A DNA stretch of 14,866 bases from Kosmotogaceae bacterium (GTDB lineage: Bacteria > Thermotogota > Thermotogae > Petrotogales > Kosmotogaceae): positions 80,925 through 95,790 of the forward strand of contig DLVL01000031.1 in the NCBI GenBank assembly GCA_003444085.1, written 5' to 3'. How positions within the stretch are numbered: position 1 is the first letter of the stretch; each line of letters opens with the position of its first letter. This document shows positions 6,551 through 13,941 of this stretch, one piece after another. Under the pieces are notes generated by a model. It saw only the letters and a program-made list of their open reading frames with translations, did no database searches and had not been told where the DNA came from. Both the position numbers and the translations under genes were made by a program.

Positions 6551-7565
6551 CCGCCTCTTCAATAGGCATCTGAAACTCTGTCTTAGATAGCAGTCTCATC
6601 TTCCTCACCGTATCTCTTATTCCGAGAGTTTTAAGTATATATTGAGCCAGTACATACTGGAACGGAAGCCATGTCACATGCCCTGAAGGGATAAGATACC
6701 TTCTTGGGCGTCCCATAGCTCTCCAAAGACCCGATCGTGTTTCACGCGGCAGGGTCTTGTCAAAAATCGCTTCTATCATCGTTGTCTTCTTCGTCGGAAC
6801 AAACCTCGCAAAGCTTAGTGGATCGACCTTCAGTAGCGGGTGAACCTCTGATGAAAGGAGCTCTTCGACCGATCTGAACTTCTGACACTTTGCAAGATCA
6901 TTGTCGTACCGTGCATACAGCCTGGCTCTGTCGTTTAGAAAACCCTCTGAGCCTTTCCCCTGTTTAAAATCACGTCTCACGAATTTCAGAGTAGGCGATT
7001 CCCAGAGGATGCGCGCCATGTTACTCCCAGTTGTCATCAATATCGTTCTTGAGATACGCTCATCCAGAACTGTGGCAAGTGTTGCCACCATTCCTCCGAG
7101 ACAGTAGCCTACAATACCGTTGTTCTCACGCCATTCATTCCTGTCTTCCAAGACGTCAATTGAAGCACGTACATCAACGACAGCATGTTGCCAGAATCTT
7201 AGAAGGTTCCCAAGATCTGTGGAAAAATAATCCTTTCCACTAACAGAACCATCTGCGGTTCTTGTGTAGTTGCCTGGAAGCACTATGAGAGAGGCCTGGA
7301 GACCTACAGATGCCAGATGAGTACCCATCCAGAATAAAAACGGTATGTTCACACTTCCGAGCCCGTGGATCATGATCAGCGATCCGGCAACTTCTGACTT
7401 GGGAACAAAGTTGTAGATTTCGACGTTTTCTGTTCCTCTTGCCGGACGACTGAACGGGCTTTTGAAACGTAGTAAGGAACACCTGTAATGTCTTCCTTTG
7501 AACATGAACCCGCTGGTCGGTGAACTTCCGCCGCGAGTGTACGAATAATCAACTGTGTAGTTCAC
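6483..7565 (-). CDS. Alpha/beta hydrolase with Cys nucleophile elbow (dienelactone-hydrolase-like), substrate unknown
   Basis: 360-residue probable cytoplasmic hydrolase: no signal peptide or membrane span is seen. An oxyanion-type HGLG (67-70) is followed by the nucleophile elbow GYCLGG with Cys155, as in dienelactone hydrolases where most esterases have Ser. Asp269 (EAIFDKTLP) and His296 (PSGHVTW) are the likely remaining triad members. The last ~20 residues are Ser/Glu/Lys-rich and look disordered; they are encoded antisense to the end of the radical SAM gene. The start is GTG, sharing GTGA with the stop of the upstream esterase gene, with AGGGGTGA a few nt before it, so the two hydrolases are translationally coupled. 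Substrate cannot be inferred. Confidence 0.8.
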   Translation of the reverse strand: MNYTVDYSYTRGGSSPTSGFMFKGRHYRCSLLRFKSPFSRPARGTENVEIYNFVPKSEVAGSLIMIHGLGSVNIPFLFWMGTHLASVGLQASLIVLPGNYTRTADGSVSGKDYFSTDLGNLLRFWQHAVVDVRASIDVLEDRNEWRENNGIVGYCLGGMVATLATVLDERISRTILMTTGSNMARILWESPTLKFVRRDFKQGKGSEGFLNDRARLYARYDNDLAKCQKFRSVEELLSSEVHPLLKVDPLSFARFVPTKKTTMIEAIFDKTLPRETRSGLWRAMGRPRRYLIPSGHVTWLPFQYVLAQYILKTLGIRDTVRKMRLLSKTEFQMPIEEAVKSPEASGERDSQTSSPSKVDR

Positions 7566-8605
7566 TCTTCACCCCTGAGCCTTTGGATGAACTGCCTCTT
7601 TATGAATGCAACTGTTTGTTCAATGTACTTGATTGTTCTGGATGATTTTCGTTCAATCTCGAAGCCGTGACGTCCTTCTACTTCTATTTTGAGATGCACC
7701 TGTACTCCTTCCTGCTTAAGCTTTCTGTACATCTTCAAAGAAGATACTATGGGAACCACCTGGTCTTTTGCTCCATGAACAAGAAAAGTCGGAACCATAC
7801 GCCCTGAAACCCAGTTAATCGGAGAGTGCTTTCTGTAATCCTCCTCTCTCTGACTCGGCGGTCCTCCAACAGCCAGGGTGGAACCAATCCTGGCAAAAAG
7901 TGACTCGTTGTCTTCACTCCAGATATCCATGAGATCACACGGAGCATACCATGCAACAACACCCCTAATACCTTTCATTGCATTCACGTTGTTTTCAAAG
8001 GAGTTTCTGCATGCAAAAAGGAGTGAAAGATGACCGCCAGCAGATAGGCCCATCAGAACAACTCTGTCAGTATCGATTTTGAGTGACGATGCGTTATTCC
8101 TCAAGAATTCCAGGGCATTTGAATAGTCACCCATTATATCGCTGATCTCACTCGTAAACGCGAGCCGGTAGTCAATGGAAGCTACAGCAACACCTCTTGA
8201 TGCAAGAAGTTCACACCATGAGACATTCCTGGTCTGCTTTCTCGAGCCTCCAATCCAGCCACCACCATGTGTAAATAACACCAGGGGGTATCTTTCACCG
8301 TTGGTCGCTCTTGACTTCGCGGGATAGTAGAGATCCATATTCAGTTTTTTGTCGGAAGAAGTGTATTCATGTGTAATCGGTCCCACGAAAGAATCTCTGT
8401 CAACCTGAAGCGGGAGTCTTCCAAATGCTGCTTCCCACAGTACTCTTGCATTCATCGCAATAACAAGTGCCAGGGATAATGCCCAGCTTGTCAGCGCACC
8501 AACGACAACCAGAATGACCAGGACTACGATTCTGCCTGCCACCTTAACTCTTGCTCTTATTCTTCTCTTGTCTGATTTGGTAGGTTCCTTACTTGTCTTC
8601 TTCAT
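7562..8605 (-). CDS. Membrane-anchored serine esterase/lipase (alpha/beta hydrolase, HGGGW type)
   Basis: 347-residue protein. A basic N-terminus (Lys/Arg-rich, residues 2-21) is followed by a hydrophobic stretch (about 23-51) that should anchor it as one long or two short membrane spans. The catalytic domain then has the oxyanion loop HGGGW (113-117), the nucleophile elbow GLSAGGH with Ser188, Asp281 (HGAKDQVVP) and His313 (EGRHGFE): a complete triad of the carboxylesterase/BD-FAE-like group. If the stretch acts as an uncleaved signal anchor the hydrolase domain lies outside the membrane, but topology is inferred. The frame runs upstream to 8704. I chose the second of two adjacent ATGs (8605) because AGGTGA lies 5 nt before it. 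It overlaps the end of the GTPase gene by 17 nt. Confidence 0.82.
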   Translation of the reverse strand: MKKTSKEPTKSDKRRIRARVKVAGRIVVLVILVVVGALTSWALSLALVIAMNARVLWEAAFGRLPLQVDRDSFVGPITHEYTSSDKKLNMDLYYPAKSRATNGERYPLVLFTHGGGWIGGSRKQTRNVSWCELLASRGVAVASIDYRLAFTSEISDIMGDYSNALEFLRNNASSLKIDTDRVVLMGLSAGGHLSLLFACRNSFENNVNAMKGIRGVVAWYAPCDLMDIWSEDNESLFARIGSTLAVGGPPSQREEDYRKHSPINWVSGRMVPTFLVHGAKDQVVPIVSSLKMYRKLKQEGVQVHLKIEVEGRHGFEIERKSSRTIKYIEQTVAFIKRQFIQRLRGEE

Positions 8606-9413
8606 CATCTTCACCTGGTAATTCGTAAGAGAATCTGCCGAATCTACCCATGGCAAGTTCCTTGAGAAAAAAGTTCGCAGCCTTGATTGTGTCTTCCTCC
8701 CCACCAGATCTCAACAGACCACGTGATTTACTCACCTTCCGTAGCATTTCCAGAGCATCTTCGAAAGAAAGGCGCAGTGAGTCTTCCAGGGTCCTCTTGC
8801 CATATCTGGATGCAATCAGATCGTATACTTTCTTGCTAGCCTCTAGCAGGCCTTCCGGGGAGGGAACGACTGATCCTACAGCCATGAGCTTTGTTCTGAT
8901 CGACTCACTGAACAGATTTCTGTACAGAATACCAGGAGTATCCATAACAAAAAGAGTATCGCTTATCTGTACCCACTGTGGACCTGTGGTCGTTCCGGGC
9001 TCGCTGCGAACTCTCGCCGTTTTCCTTCCTTTAAGCCTATTTACTAAGGTGGACTTTCCCACGTTGGGCATTCCGGCAATCAATATCCTTTTCTCTCTCA
9101 GTCGGCTTCTTATTGAAGGTGCAATCTCTCTATTCAGCAACGATTTGATAGACTGTTCTTTCAGACTTATGTAGAACACTTTCTCACCAGTCGACTTGAA
9201 ATGATCTTTCCAGACTCTTGTAACCTTCGGATCAGCAATGTCCGTCTTGTTAAGGAGAAACACTTCCTGTTTACTCGAAAAGACATCAGAATACTCGTAC
9301 GCTCTGCTTGTTGCGGGAATACGGGCATCCAGCACTTCTACTACAGCGTCCACATATTTAATTACTTTCCGAATGTTTCTTTTGGCTTTCTCAATGTGAC
9401 CCGGATACCACAT
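8589..9413 (-). CDS. rbgA: RbgA/YlqF-type ribosome biogenesis GTPase
   Basis: Circularly permuted GTPase that assists late assembly of the 50S subunit in its characterised relatives. The G motifs appear in permuted order: G4 NKTD (55-58), then G1 GMPNVGKS (114-121), G2 PGTT (139-142) and G3 DTPG (158-161). The N-terminus MWYPGHIEKAKR is the family hallmark. The frame extends to 9473, but the ATG at 9413 has GGGAGG (9423-9418) 4 nt before it and matches the family start, giving 274 residues, a normal length. The C-terminal ~80 residues form the usual helical RNA-binding domain, ending in an acidic tail. A 102-nt gap separates it from the GNAT gene upstream, where I see no convincing promoter or terminator. 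It overlaps the esterase gene by 17 nt. Confidence 0.93.
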   Translation of the reverse strand: MWYPGHIEKAKRNIRKVIKYVDAVVEVLDARIPATSRAYEYSDVFSSKQEVFLLNKTDIADPKVTRVWKDHFKSTGEKVFYISLKEQSIKSLLNREIAPSIRSRLREKRILIAGMPNVGKSTLVNRLKGRKTARVRSEPGTTTGPQWVQISDTLFVMDTPGILYRNLFSESIRTKLMAVGSVVPSPEGLLEASKKVYDLIASRYGKRTLEDSLRLSFEDALEMLRKVSKSRGLLRSGGEEDTIKAANFFLKELAMGRFGRFSYELPGEDDEEDK

Positions 9414-9417
9414 ATTA

Positions 9418-9423
9418 CCTCCC
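9418..9423 (-). promoter_or_regulatory. Ribosome binding site GGGAGG fixing the rbgA start
   Basis: Strong Shine-Dalgarno match 4 nt before the ATG at 9413. It excludes the upstream in-frame start at 9473, which has no comparable site. Confidence 0.75.
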
Positions 9424-9515
9424 TGTTTCAAGAAGCGCTGAACTTCCACTGAGGGCGAAACGGTAATCGGCAAGCTGCAGGAAAGCTTTGCGAAAAGGAC
9501 ACCCTAATGCATCAA

Positions 9516-10340
9516 CTAGTCTGCTGATAGTCTGTAAAGAAACACGTCATTCTCTCTCTCAAAAAAGGAGTAACCGTTTTCAATGAAAGGAGCGATCTCT
9601 GCGTCAGAGGGAAGCATGAGATGGATCTCACTGTGCCCCCGATTGTAACAGAGCTTTTCAGTGTGGAGAATAATATCATCACTAAGTCTACCGCTGTTGC
9701 ACTCCACATAGGAGATCTCGAGAGATCTATCGAATTCGCAGTTCCGTGCAACTACAATCCTATTGCCACTACTGTTCTCAATTAGGGTTAGATACTCCGG
9801 CAAGAATCTCCACCACGATTCTGTACCTTGCGGATAGAAACTCCAGCCGTTCCAGAAACCTTCTCTAACGATTGGAAGTGATTCATCTAAAGTAATACAG
9901 CCTTGGGGGGAATGGCGGGGTGGTTTATCCACGGGCTTGTAGAGATTCGTGTATGTTCCTATTCTTTCGAAACCGATTCTTTCGTGAATGTGTATTGAGC
10001 TCTTGTTGTCGAAATAGGTGGAGAAATACAGGTCCTTTAAGCCAACTGAAAAACAGAAATCTACCATTTTCTCAGCGATCATTCTTCCATATCCTTTTCC
10101 TTGTTCAGAGGGATCAACCCTGAGTCCCTGAAGCCAACCAATCGTATTGCTTAGCCTTTTCAACCTGCTGAATCCAACAAGCTTTTCATTGACAAAGAGA
10201 CCTCTGCAATAGGAACCCTTTTCCTGTATCCAATCTATGAAAACAAGAGGAACGTAGTCGTCTCCGTCCCAGATATCTCGGACTATCTCGATGACGTCTG
10301 GATAATCACTTCTTTGTAACGCTCTAAGATGTATGCTCAT
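9516..10340 (-). CDS. GNAT-family N-acetyltransferase with an extra C-terminal domain
   Basis: 274-residue protein. Residues 1-130 form a GNAT domain: the acetyl-CoA pyrophosphate-binding loop is QGKGYG (80-85) after the beta-4 segment GLRVDP, and there is a typical 'IHERIGF' near 117-124. The remaining ~140 residues (WSFYPQGTESWWRF, then another alpha/beta stretch ending FIENGYSFFERENDVFLY) look like a second, degenerate GNAT-like half, as in tandem GNAT proteins; that part is an impression. Acceptor substrate unknown. The start at 10340 (MSIHLRALQRSDY) has GGAG 7 nt upstream; the longer frame from 10355 has no better site. It overlaps the racemase gene upstream by 17 nt, so the two are probably translated together, and an amino-acid-related acceptor is one guess. 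Confidence 0.82.
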   Translation of the reverse strand: MSIHLRALQRSDYPDVIEIVRDIWDGDDYVPLVFIDWIQEKGSYCRGLFVNEKLVGFSRLKRLSNTIGWLQGLRVDPSEQGKGYGRMIAEKMVDFCFSVGLKDLYFSTYFDNKSSIHIHERIGFERIGTYTNLYKPVDKPPRHSPQGCITLDESLPIVREGFWNGWSFYPQGTESWWRFLPEYLTLIENSSGNRIVVARNCEFDRSLEISYVECNSGRLSDDIILHTEKLCYNRGHSEIHLMLPSDAEIAPFIENGYSFFERENDVFLYRLSAD

Positions 10341-11394
10341 AGACTTTCTCCACAAACGGCGAAGTCATTGCCCTCAGTAGAGCACCGTATGAAAGCCTGA
10401 ATTCCATCGTCTGTCCTACTTTCAGAGTCTTTTCACACTTACTAACGTCAACTATGAGATGATCGCTTGACGCGTGCAGAACCTCTGCGCCCTTATCCAG
10501 AGGAATCATTCCTCCAGAGTAAATGTCCTGTTCGCCGACATTCAGGATTGCCCTGAGTTGCTTACCTTTGTCAGCGAAGACTGGTTTCCTCCCAAAGGCA
10601 TCTTGTCCGATTAAGCCTTCAGGAACTGATGGTTTGGTCTTCAACTCGATGATCTCAGCAGACATTATAAATGTGTCCTGCCGCGTTCCGGGAACATCTC
10701 TGTTGTTCGTAACATCAGTGCCACAGATAATGGATTCCCCCAGACGGAACTGATTGATTCCCTCAGGCACCGTTTTTTCCTCAACAAGAGGAAGCGACGC
10801 GGTGTTCCCAGCGGAATAGACTCTGATCTTTTGTCCTGTCTTCTTTTCAATCTTGCGACCAATATGCAGCAGGATCTCAAACTTCTCGGGAGTTGCAATG
10901 ATTCCCCCATAACACCCGAGATTCGTGCCTATTCCTGACAGGGAGTCTCCTGCAAGCCTTGCTGCTTTCGTCAACTCCTTTGATGCATTCTTATAATGCA
11001 CCCCTTCTCTGAGATCCCCTGTATCAACCATATAGATGAAAGTACACCTTCGCCCCGTCTCTTCTGCTGCTTCCTGTATGGCTCGCATGGGGCCCAGCTC
11101 ACTTACCAGAAAGGTATCTACCAGTTTGACTGCTCGTGAAATCTCCCTGGATTCCGGTGTGCGCAGAAGGACCATGTGATGACTTATCCCGCTCGCTCGA
11201 AGACGTTCAACGTTAGCCAATCTGGACTCTCCAAGGATTCTTATACCCGCGCTGAGCATCTCAGTGGCTATTATAGGATCTCCCAGGGTTACCTTGGTCA
11301 CGCCTACAACCTCAATACCTCTGAGCTGGCATAGTGCTCTGAGGTGTTGCGCGTTTTGTCCAATTCTTGCGGGGAAGATTCTGATTACAGGCAA
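10324..11394 (-). CDS. PLP-dependent amino-acid racemase of the alanine/ornithine racemase (Orr/YhfX-like) family
   Basis: 356-residue fold-type III PLP enzyme. Lys34 in VGVTKVTLGDP is the expected Schiff-base lysine. Further family features are a TIM-barrel-like series (VDTGDLREGVHY, GIGTNLGCYGG, YSAGNTASLPL), the motif INQFRLGESIICG and a C-terminal beta domain. The pattern fits the predicted racemase group containing ornithine racemase (Orr) and YhfX better than classical alanine racemase. The substrate is not readable from sequence, and no D-ornithine aminomutase genes are nearby. I place the start at TTG 11394, because GAGGTGAT lies 5 to 12 nt before it and the predicted mRNA would begin near 11406. 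The longer frame to 11436 would start upstream of the promoter -10. Confidence 0.85.
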   Translation of the reverse strand: MPVIRIFPARIGQNAQHLRALCQLRGIEVVGVTKVTLGDPIIATEMLSAGIRILGESRLANVERLRASGISHHMVLLRTPESREISRAVKLVDTFLVSELGPMRAIQEAAEETGRRCTFIYMVDTGDLREGVHYKNASKELTKAARLAGDSLSGIGTNLGCYGGIIATPEKFEILLHIGRKIEKKTGQKIRVYSAGNTASLPLVEEKTVPEGINQFRLGESIICGTDVTNNRDVPGTRQDTFIMSAEIIELKTKPSVPEGLIGQDAFGRKPVFADKGKQLRAILNVGEQDIYSGGMIPLDKGAEVLHASSDHLIVDVSKCEKTLKVGQTMEFRLSYGALLRAMTSPFVEKVYEHTS

Positions 11395-11412
11395 GCTTAT
11401 CACCTCTTCGCC

Positions 11413-11421
11413 ATTATACCA
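11413..11421 (-). promoter_or_regulatory. Predicted extended -10 promoter (TGGTATAAT) for the racemase-GNAT-rbgA-hydrolase cluster
   Basis: On the minus strand, a perfect TATAAT (11418-11413) is preceded by TGG, an extended -10. No good -35. Transcription should start at about 11406-11405, right at GAGGTGAT, giving a leader of ~11 nt to the TTG at 11394. Confidence 0.6.
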
Positions 11422-11450
11422 ATGATCTAATAACAAGTCTTTGTTTCAGC

Positions 11451-11456
11451 TATAAT
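11451..11456 (+). promoter_or_regulatory. Predicted -10 (TATAAT) for the GIY-YIG / SAM hydrolase / two-component operon
   Basis: A perfect TATAAT lies 7 nt before the ATG at 11464, so the predicted start of transcription is at or 1 nt before that ATG. The bases between hold no ribosome binding site. No clear -35 and no extended TG. The divergent -10 for the racemase lies about 32 bp away on the other strand. Confidence 0.5.
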
Positions 11457-11463
11457 TGTAGCA

Positions 11464-11862
11464 ATGAATAAGGGATCGTACTTGTTGATTCTCGAACTAG
11501 AGGATACCGTGGTACATACCGCTGGCAGCAAATGGGAGCTGTCAGCAGGCTATTATGTGTATGTGGGTTCTGCAATGGGAACGCTCACGGGAAGATTGAA
11601 GCGTCATCTGGAATCCAAAGACACCACTCACTGGCATATCGATCATCTCAGGCCGGAGAACAATATGGTTGCTGCGATTCTTATCCCATCTGGGCGAAGA
11701 ATCGAAGAGCAGTTGTCGAATTTCCTTTCTTCAGTGGCTGAGCCAGTGAGAGGTTTCGGTTGTTCAGACTGCAATGCGCAGTCAAACCTTTATAGAGTCG
11801 ATCAAAGTGTTCTTCAGAAAGTTCTGGTGCAGATTCTTAATATGCGGAGGGAAGACTCATGA
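11464..11862 (+). CDS. DUF123 GIY-YIG family protein (putative Uri-type nuclease)
   Basis: 132-residue protein with the compact GIY-YIG-like signature GYYVYVGSA followed by TGRLKRHL, then HWHIDHL and the C-terminal GFGCSDC, all typical of the DUF123 (COG1833) branch of the GIY-YIG superfamily. Nuclease activity is predicted by family only, and the substrate is unknown. The ATG has no ribosome binding site (the 7 nt before it are TTGTAGCA-like), but it sits 7 nt after a perfect TATAAT, suggesting leaderless translation. The stop overlaps the next ATG as ATGA. Confidence 0.85.
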   Translation: MNKGSYLLILELEDTVVHTAGSKWELSAGYYVYVGSAMGTLTGRLKRHLESKDTTHWHIDHLRPENNMVAAILIPSGRRIEEQLSNFLSSVAEPVRGFGCSDCNAQSNLYRVDQSVLQKVLVQILNMRREDS

Positions 11863-12641
11863 TAGGGTTCATCAGCGACTGGGGATGCTCAGAACACTAC
11901 GTCGGAGTGACAAAAGCTGTAATCAAATCGATACACCCGGAGGCATCAGTGATCGATGTCACTCACGACATCGAACCATTTAACATCAGGAAGGCCGCTC
12001 ACATACTTCACAGAGCCGCAAGGGATTTTCCTGCAAAATCAGTATTCCTTGTTGTCGTCGACCCTGGTGTGGGAACTTCAAGAAAAGCAATTGCAATGAA
12101 AACAAAGAATAATCAATACTATGTCGGACCGGACAACGGACTTTTCACGTTTGTTGGAGATGCATTCGGAGTTGTTGAAATCCGCGAACTCGAGAACAAA
12201 AAACTCCGTTTCAGTGGTTCAAACACATTTCATGGCAGGGATGTCTTTGCTCCTGCTGCAGCATATCTCGACCGGGGAATATCGATGGAAGAGCTTGGAT
12301 CACGGTTCATGACTTACGAAATACTGAGATTCAGAAGACCTCACAAGAAAGGAAATCTCATTTCAGGAGAGGTTGCCTATTCCGACAGATTTGGAAACCT
12401 TCAGACAAATATCCCTTCTGAAATGCTTGGATCATTTGATGACTTCTACGCAGCAACTGTGAACAGCCGCGGGAAGACTCATAAGGCGTCACTGTGCAAA
12501 ACCTACATGGAGGCAAAGCACGGAGAAATCATCGTTCATCCTGACAGCAGCGGTTTTTTGGAGATCGCAGCCACAAAGGATAATGCCGAGAGAATCCTCG
12601 GCCTTCGAGAGGGGGATCTGGTAGAGATTGAATTGGAGTAG
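11859..12641 (+). CDS. DUF62 S-adenosylmethionine hydrolase (adenosine-forming)
   Basis: 260-residue member of the SAM hydroxide adenosyltransferase/fluorinase fold family, which splits SAM to adenosine and methionine using water. Characteristic segments in order: SDWGCSEHYVG (7-16), VIDVTHDIEP (31-40), VVDPGVGTSR (66-75), PDNGL (91-95) and TFHGRDVFAPAAA (123-135). The family's Asp-Arg-His triad is complete: Asp68, Arg75 and His125. The first motif reads WGCSEHY, where TDFGxxDxYVG is common. Physiological role is unclear in all bacteria known to me. Its ATG overlaps the preceding stop (ATGA), and the kinase start lies 14 nt inside its 3' end. Confidence 0.92.
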   Translation: MIGFISDWGCSEHYVGVTKAVIKSIHPEASVIDVTHDIEPFNIRKAAHILHRAARDFPAKSVFLVVVDPGVGTSRKAIAMKTKNNQYYVGPDNGLFTFVGDAFGVVEIRELENKKLRFSGSNTFHGRDVFAPAAAYLDRGISMEELGSRFMTYEILRFRRPHKKGNLISGEVAYSDRFGNLQTNIPSEMLGSFDDFYAATVNSRGKTHKASLCKTYMEAKHGEIIVHPDSSGFLEIAATKDNAERILGLREGDLVEIELE

Positions 12642-13941
12642 CTTACGGAGACTCTGGCATAGCTACGGATTTAAAATATTCCTTACGATTACCATAAGCG
12701 GTACCATAGTTGTTCTGATCTTCCCTTTTCCACTTGTGTCACTAATACCCGTGTTTCTGTCAGGTGCACTTTCCTGGGGAGTTGTTGCAAGGACAGTCGA
12801 CAGACAAATTGACCTTCTGCTGAACACAATCAACAGGACCCCAAGAAAAACGCGATCACTTGCAGGAGTCTCACAACCTTTCCGACAAGTTCTCAGATCG
12901 TACTACAATGTTCTTCATCAACTGGAACAGGAAGAACACTTCTTTCAGAAGCTCTATACCGACCATCACGAGCTCATAGATTCGCTTAATGTAGGTGTTA
13001 TGAAGGTCAGCAGACAGAGGCGCGTCAATCTTGCAAACGAGTACTTCCACAGAATCTTCTTCTCAGATGGTAAGAGAGCTGACCGATTGGAGCTTTCTCA
13101 TCTTCTCAGACGAATCGGTGTGAAGTTTCCACTCACAGAGGGAACATATGAAGTTTACTCCAGAAGGGTCAATAGAAGGTTCATGGTAGATGTGATGAAC
13201 ACCAAGAATCACGAGTGGTTAATAACGTTCACCGATGTTACAGCTTTCTGGAAGACCAAGAAACTCCTCGAAAAGACCAGAAAATACGCTGTTGATAGCG
13301 TTATGGTTGCCGAGTTCACTCACAGTCTTAAGCAACCACTTGCGAACATAACACTGGCACTCGACATGTATCGACGCACCCAGAAAGATAAGCACCTCGA
13401 AAAACTCAATAATGAAGTCAAACTATTCCAGGATAAGGTTAGAGGTGTGCTCCAGGTCTTCAAGCACGGAGAAGAACCGGAGACAGCGAATCTTCTTGAT
13501 ATCGTGAAGAGGGCTGTCCGTTATACAGAACCCATAGCTTCAGCACGCAATGTCAGAATATCACTGGCCTTTTCTTCTGATGCAAACGTCAATGTGCAGG
13601 TGCGGCGACTTGAGAATACCATCAAGAATCTTATCCTGAACTCGATAGAAGCTTGTGATAAAGAGGGAAAAGTAACGATAGCGGTAAGAAATCGAAGGGA
13701 TACTGCGAGCATATACATTGGCGATAACGGCCGTGGAATCACTGAAGATGTTAAGATGAATCTGTTCAGACCTTTTTTCACAACAAAAGAACAGGGAACT
13801 GGTCTTGGCCTTTTCTCTGCCAAACACTTCTGCGATGAAAACGATGTGATAATGAAGATCCGGGGTAGCCCGGGTGCGGGTTGTTTTGTCTCGCTAACCT
13901 TCCGGAGGACACCTGATGAGATACAAAGTGCTGCTGGTTGA
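12628..13941 (+). CDS. Membrane-attached PAS sensor histidine kinase
   Basis: 437 residues. A two-span hydrophobic hairpin (about 16-32 and 36-53) with almost no periplasmic loop is followed by a helical linker, a PAS-like region (about 112-205) ending in TFTDVT, a dimerisation helix with the phospho-acceptor His232 (FTHSLKQPLANI), and an HATPase domain with N box NLILNSIEA (334-342), G1 DNGRGI (366-371), F box FRPFFTTK (380-387) and G2 GTGLGL (390-395). The lack of an external domain suggests it senses an intracellular or membrane cue. The residue after the His is Ser instead of the usual acidic one. The start is TTG, overlapping the SAM hydrolase gene by 14 nt, with a weak GGTAGAGA upstream. 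The 3' end overlaps the response regulator by 26 nt; the two form a cognate pair. Confidence 0.9.
   Translation: MNWSSLRRLWHSYGFKIFLTITISGTIVVLIFPFPLVSLIPVFLSGALSWGVVARTVDRQIDLLLNTINRTPRKTRSLAGVSQPFRQVLRSYYNVLHQLEQEEHFFQKLYTDHHELIDSLNVGVMKVSRQRRVNLANEYFHRIFFSDGKRADRLELSHLLRRIGVKFPLTEGTYEVYSRRVNRRFMVDVMNTKNHEWLITFTDVTAFWKTKKLLEKTRKYAVDSVMVAEFTHSLKQPLANITLALDMYRRTQKDKHLEKLNNEVKLFQDKVRGVLQVFKHGEEPETANLLDIVKRAVRYTEPIASARNVRISLAFSSDANVNVQVRRLENTIKNLILNSIEACDKEGKVTIAVRNRRDTASIYIGDNGRGITEDVKMNLFRPFFTTKEQGTGLGLFSAKHFCDENDVIMKIRGSPGAGCFVSLTFRRTPDEIQSAAG

Noticed and set aside
8650..9174. 174-codon open frame on the plus strand inside the RbgA GTPase gene
   Set aside because: It lies antisense to a gene with all G motifs and a strong ribosome site; its translation is Ser/Arg/Leu-rich with no recognisable domain.
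9414..9515. 102-nt gap between the GNAT gene and rbgA, examined for a promoter or terminator
   Set aside because: Apart from the rbgA ribosome site I see no -10-like element and no stem with a T-run; probably a transcribed spacer.
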